Source: Gammaproteobacteria bacterium UBA6173 (GTDB taxonomy: Bacteria; Pseudomonadota; Gammaproteobacteria; Pseudomonadales; Pseudohongiellaceae). Taken from it: a stretch of DNA of 5,252 bases. Each line of letters opens with the position of its first letter. Position 1 is the stretch's first letter. The stretch spans positions 1 through 5,252 of the forward strand of contig DITX01000208.1 in assembly GCA_002422225.1 (NCBI GenBank). Reading direction: 5' to 3'. The notes beneath the pieces are model-generated. The model had not been told where the DNA came from and did not search any database. It saw only the letters and a list, made by a program, of their open reading frames with translations. Positions 5,046 through 5,252 of the stretch are shown here, piece after piece. The position numbers were made by a program, and so were the translations under genes.

Positions 5046-5188
5046 GTTTTTTCAGACCTTTATCTTGCTATAAGCCATATCAGCAGAGTAAATTCCCGTG
5101 ATACCCCTTCAATACAGAAAATACACGTATGCCAGCACTCGTACAATAGCGCCATCAAAGTTGTAGTTTTCCATCTCAGGAGTGTGCA
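5046..5188. promoter_or_regulatory. Divergent lrp-dadA intergenic control region
   Basis: 143 bp, relatively A+T-rich, between the two start codons. For dadA, TACAAT (5142-5147, five of six matches to the -10 box) lies about 42 bases before the start, but no -35 box is visible at 16-18 bp (5119-5124 reads AAATAC). This fits an activator-dependent promoter. Partial matches to the Lrp binding consensus, such as the stretch from 5053 beginning CAGACCTTTATC, are too weak to call as sites. Confidence 0.45.
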
Positions 5189-5252
5189 ATGAAAGTTCTG
5201 GTTTTGGGTAGCGGCGTCATCGGCATTACCAGCGCGTGGTATCTGGCAAACG
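5189..5252 (+). CDS. dadA: D-amino acid dehydrogenase, N-terminal start only (continues past window)
   Basis: 21 full codons, reading MKVLVLGSGVIGITSAWYLA plus N. The beta-strand then GxGxxG (GSGVIG) is the FAD-binding Rossmann motif, and the GITSAWYLA continuation is typical of DadA, the membrane-associated flavoprotein that oxidises D-alanine and other D-amino acids to 2-oxo acids and ammonia, feeding electrons to quinone. The ATG at 5189 has AGGAG at 5178-5182, 6 bases away. The divergent lrp supports the identity. Another FAD-dependent amino-acid oxidase (for example GlyO/ThiO-like) cannot be excluded from 21 residues. Confidence 0.8.
   Translation, partial: MKVLVLGSGVIGITSAWYLAN

Overview
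The window looks like a chromosomal segment of a gammaproteobacterium. An Lrp very close to the enteric type is divergent from a D-amino acid dehydrogenase (dadA), the proteins are typical of that class, and base composition is moderate (about half G+C by eye). No RNA gene, insertion sequence, phage gene or CRISPR array is visible.

Layout: (1) 1-654, + strand: a broken phoD-type alkaline phosphatase. The N-terminal Ig-like domain is joined out of frame to the C-terminal part, and the metallophosphatase core is missing. (2) 725-2170, - strand: an intact TPR protein with a C-terminal 2-oxoglutarate/Fe(II) oxygenase domain. (3) About 2231-2573: two DNA-alkylation-repair remnants in head-to-head orientation, an alkA-like glycosylase piece on - and the C-terminal piece of an Ada/Ogt methyltransferase on +. 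(4) 2570-3157, - strand: a TetR-family repressor. (5) 3240-4328, + strand: a small two-helix membrane protein, a DUF2975-type four-helix membrane protein and a small Cro/CI-type HTH protein. The last two overlap by ATGA. (6) 4349-4507, + strand: a 52-codon chimera of a DUF1330-like start and the tail of a DJ-1/PfpI-like protein. (7) 4542-5045, - strand: lrp. (8) 5189-end, + strand: the start of dadA.

How the parts fit: Lrp probably controls dadA, and thus D-alanine/L-alanine catabolism, from the shared 143-bp intergenic region. The TetR regulator faces the membrane/HTH cluster across an 82-bp region holding a short palindrome, and is a candidate controller of it. The DUF2975-HTH pair is a recurrent two-gene arrangement of unknown function.

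The most striking property is repeated gene loss with clean joins. Three places within about 4.3 kb (near 98, 2377-2394 and 4373) join pieces of genes whose missing parts are absent, with no mobile element at the joins, while the genes between them look intact. Either this lineage is losing accessory genes by short-homology deletion, or the assembly has collapsed at these points. I do not see a clear new defence or mobile system. The best candidates for undescribed biology are the TetR / small membrane protein / DUF2975 / HTH cluster and the chimeric small ORF.
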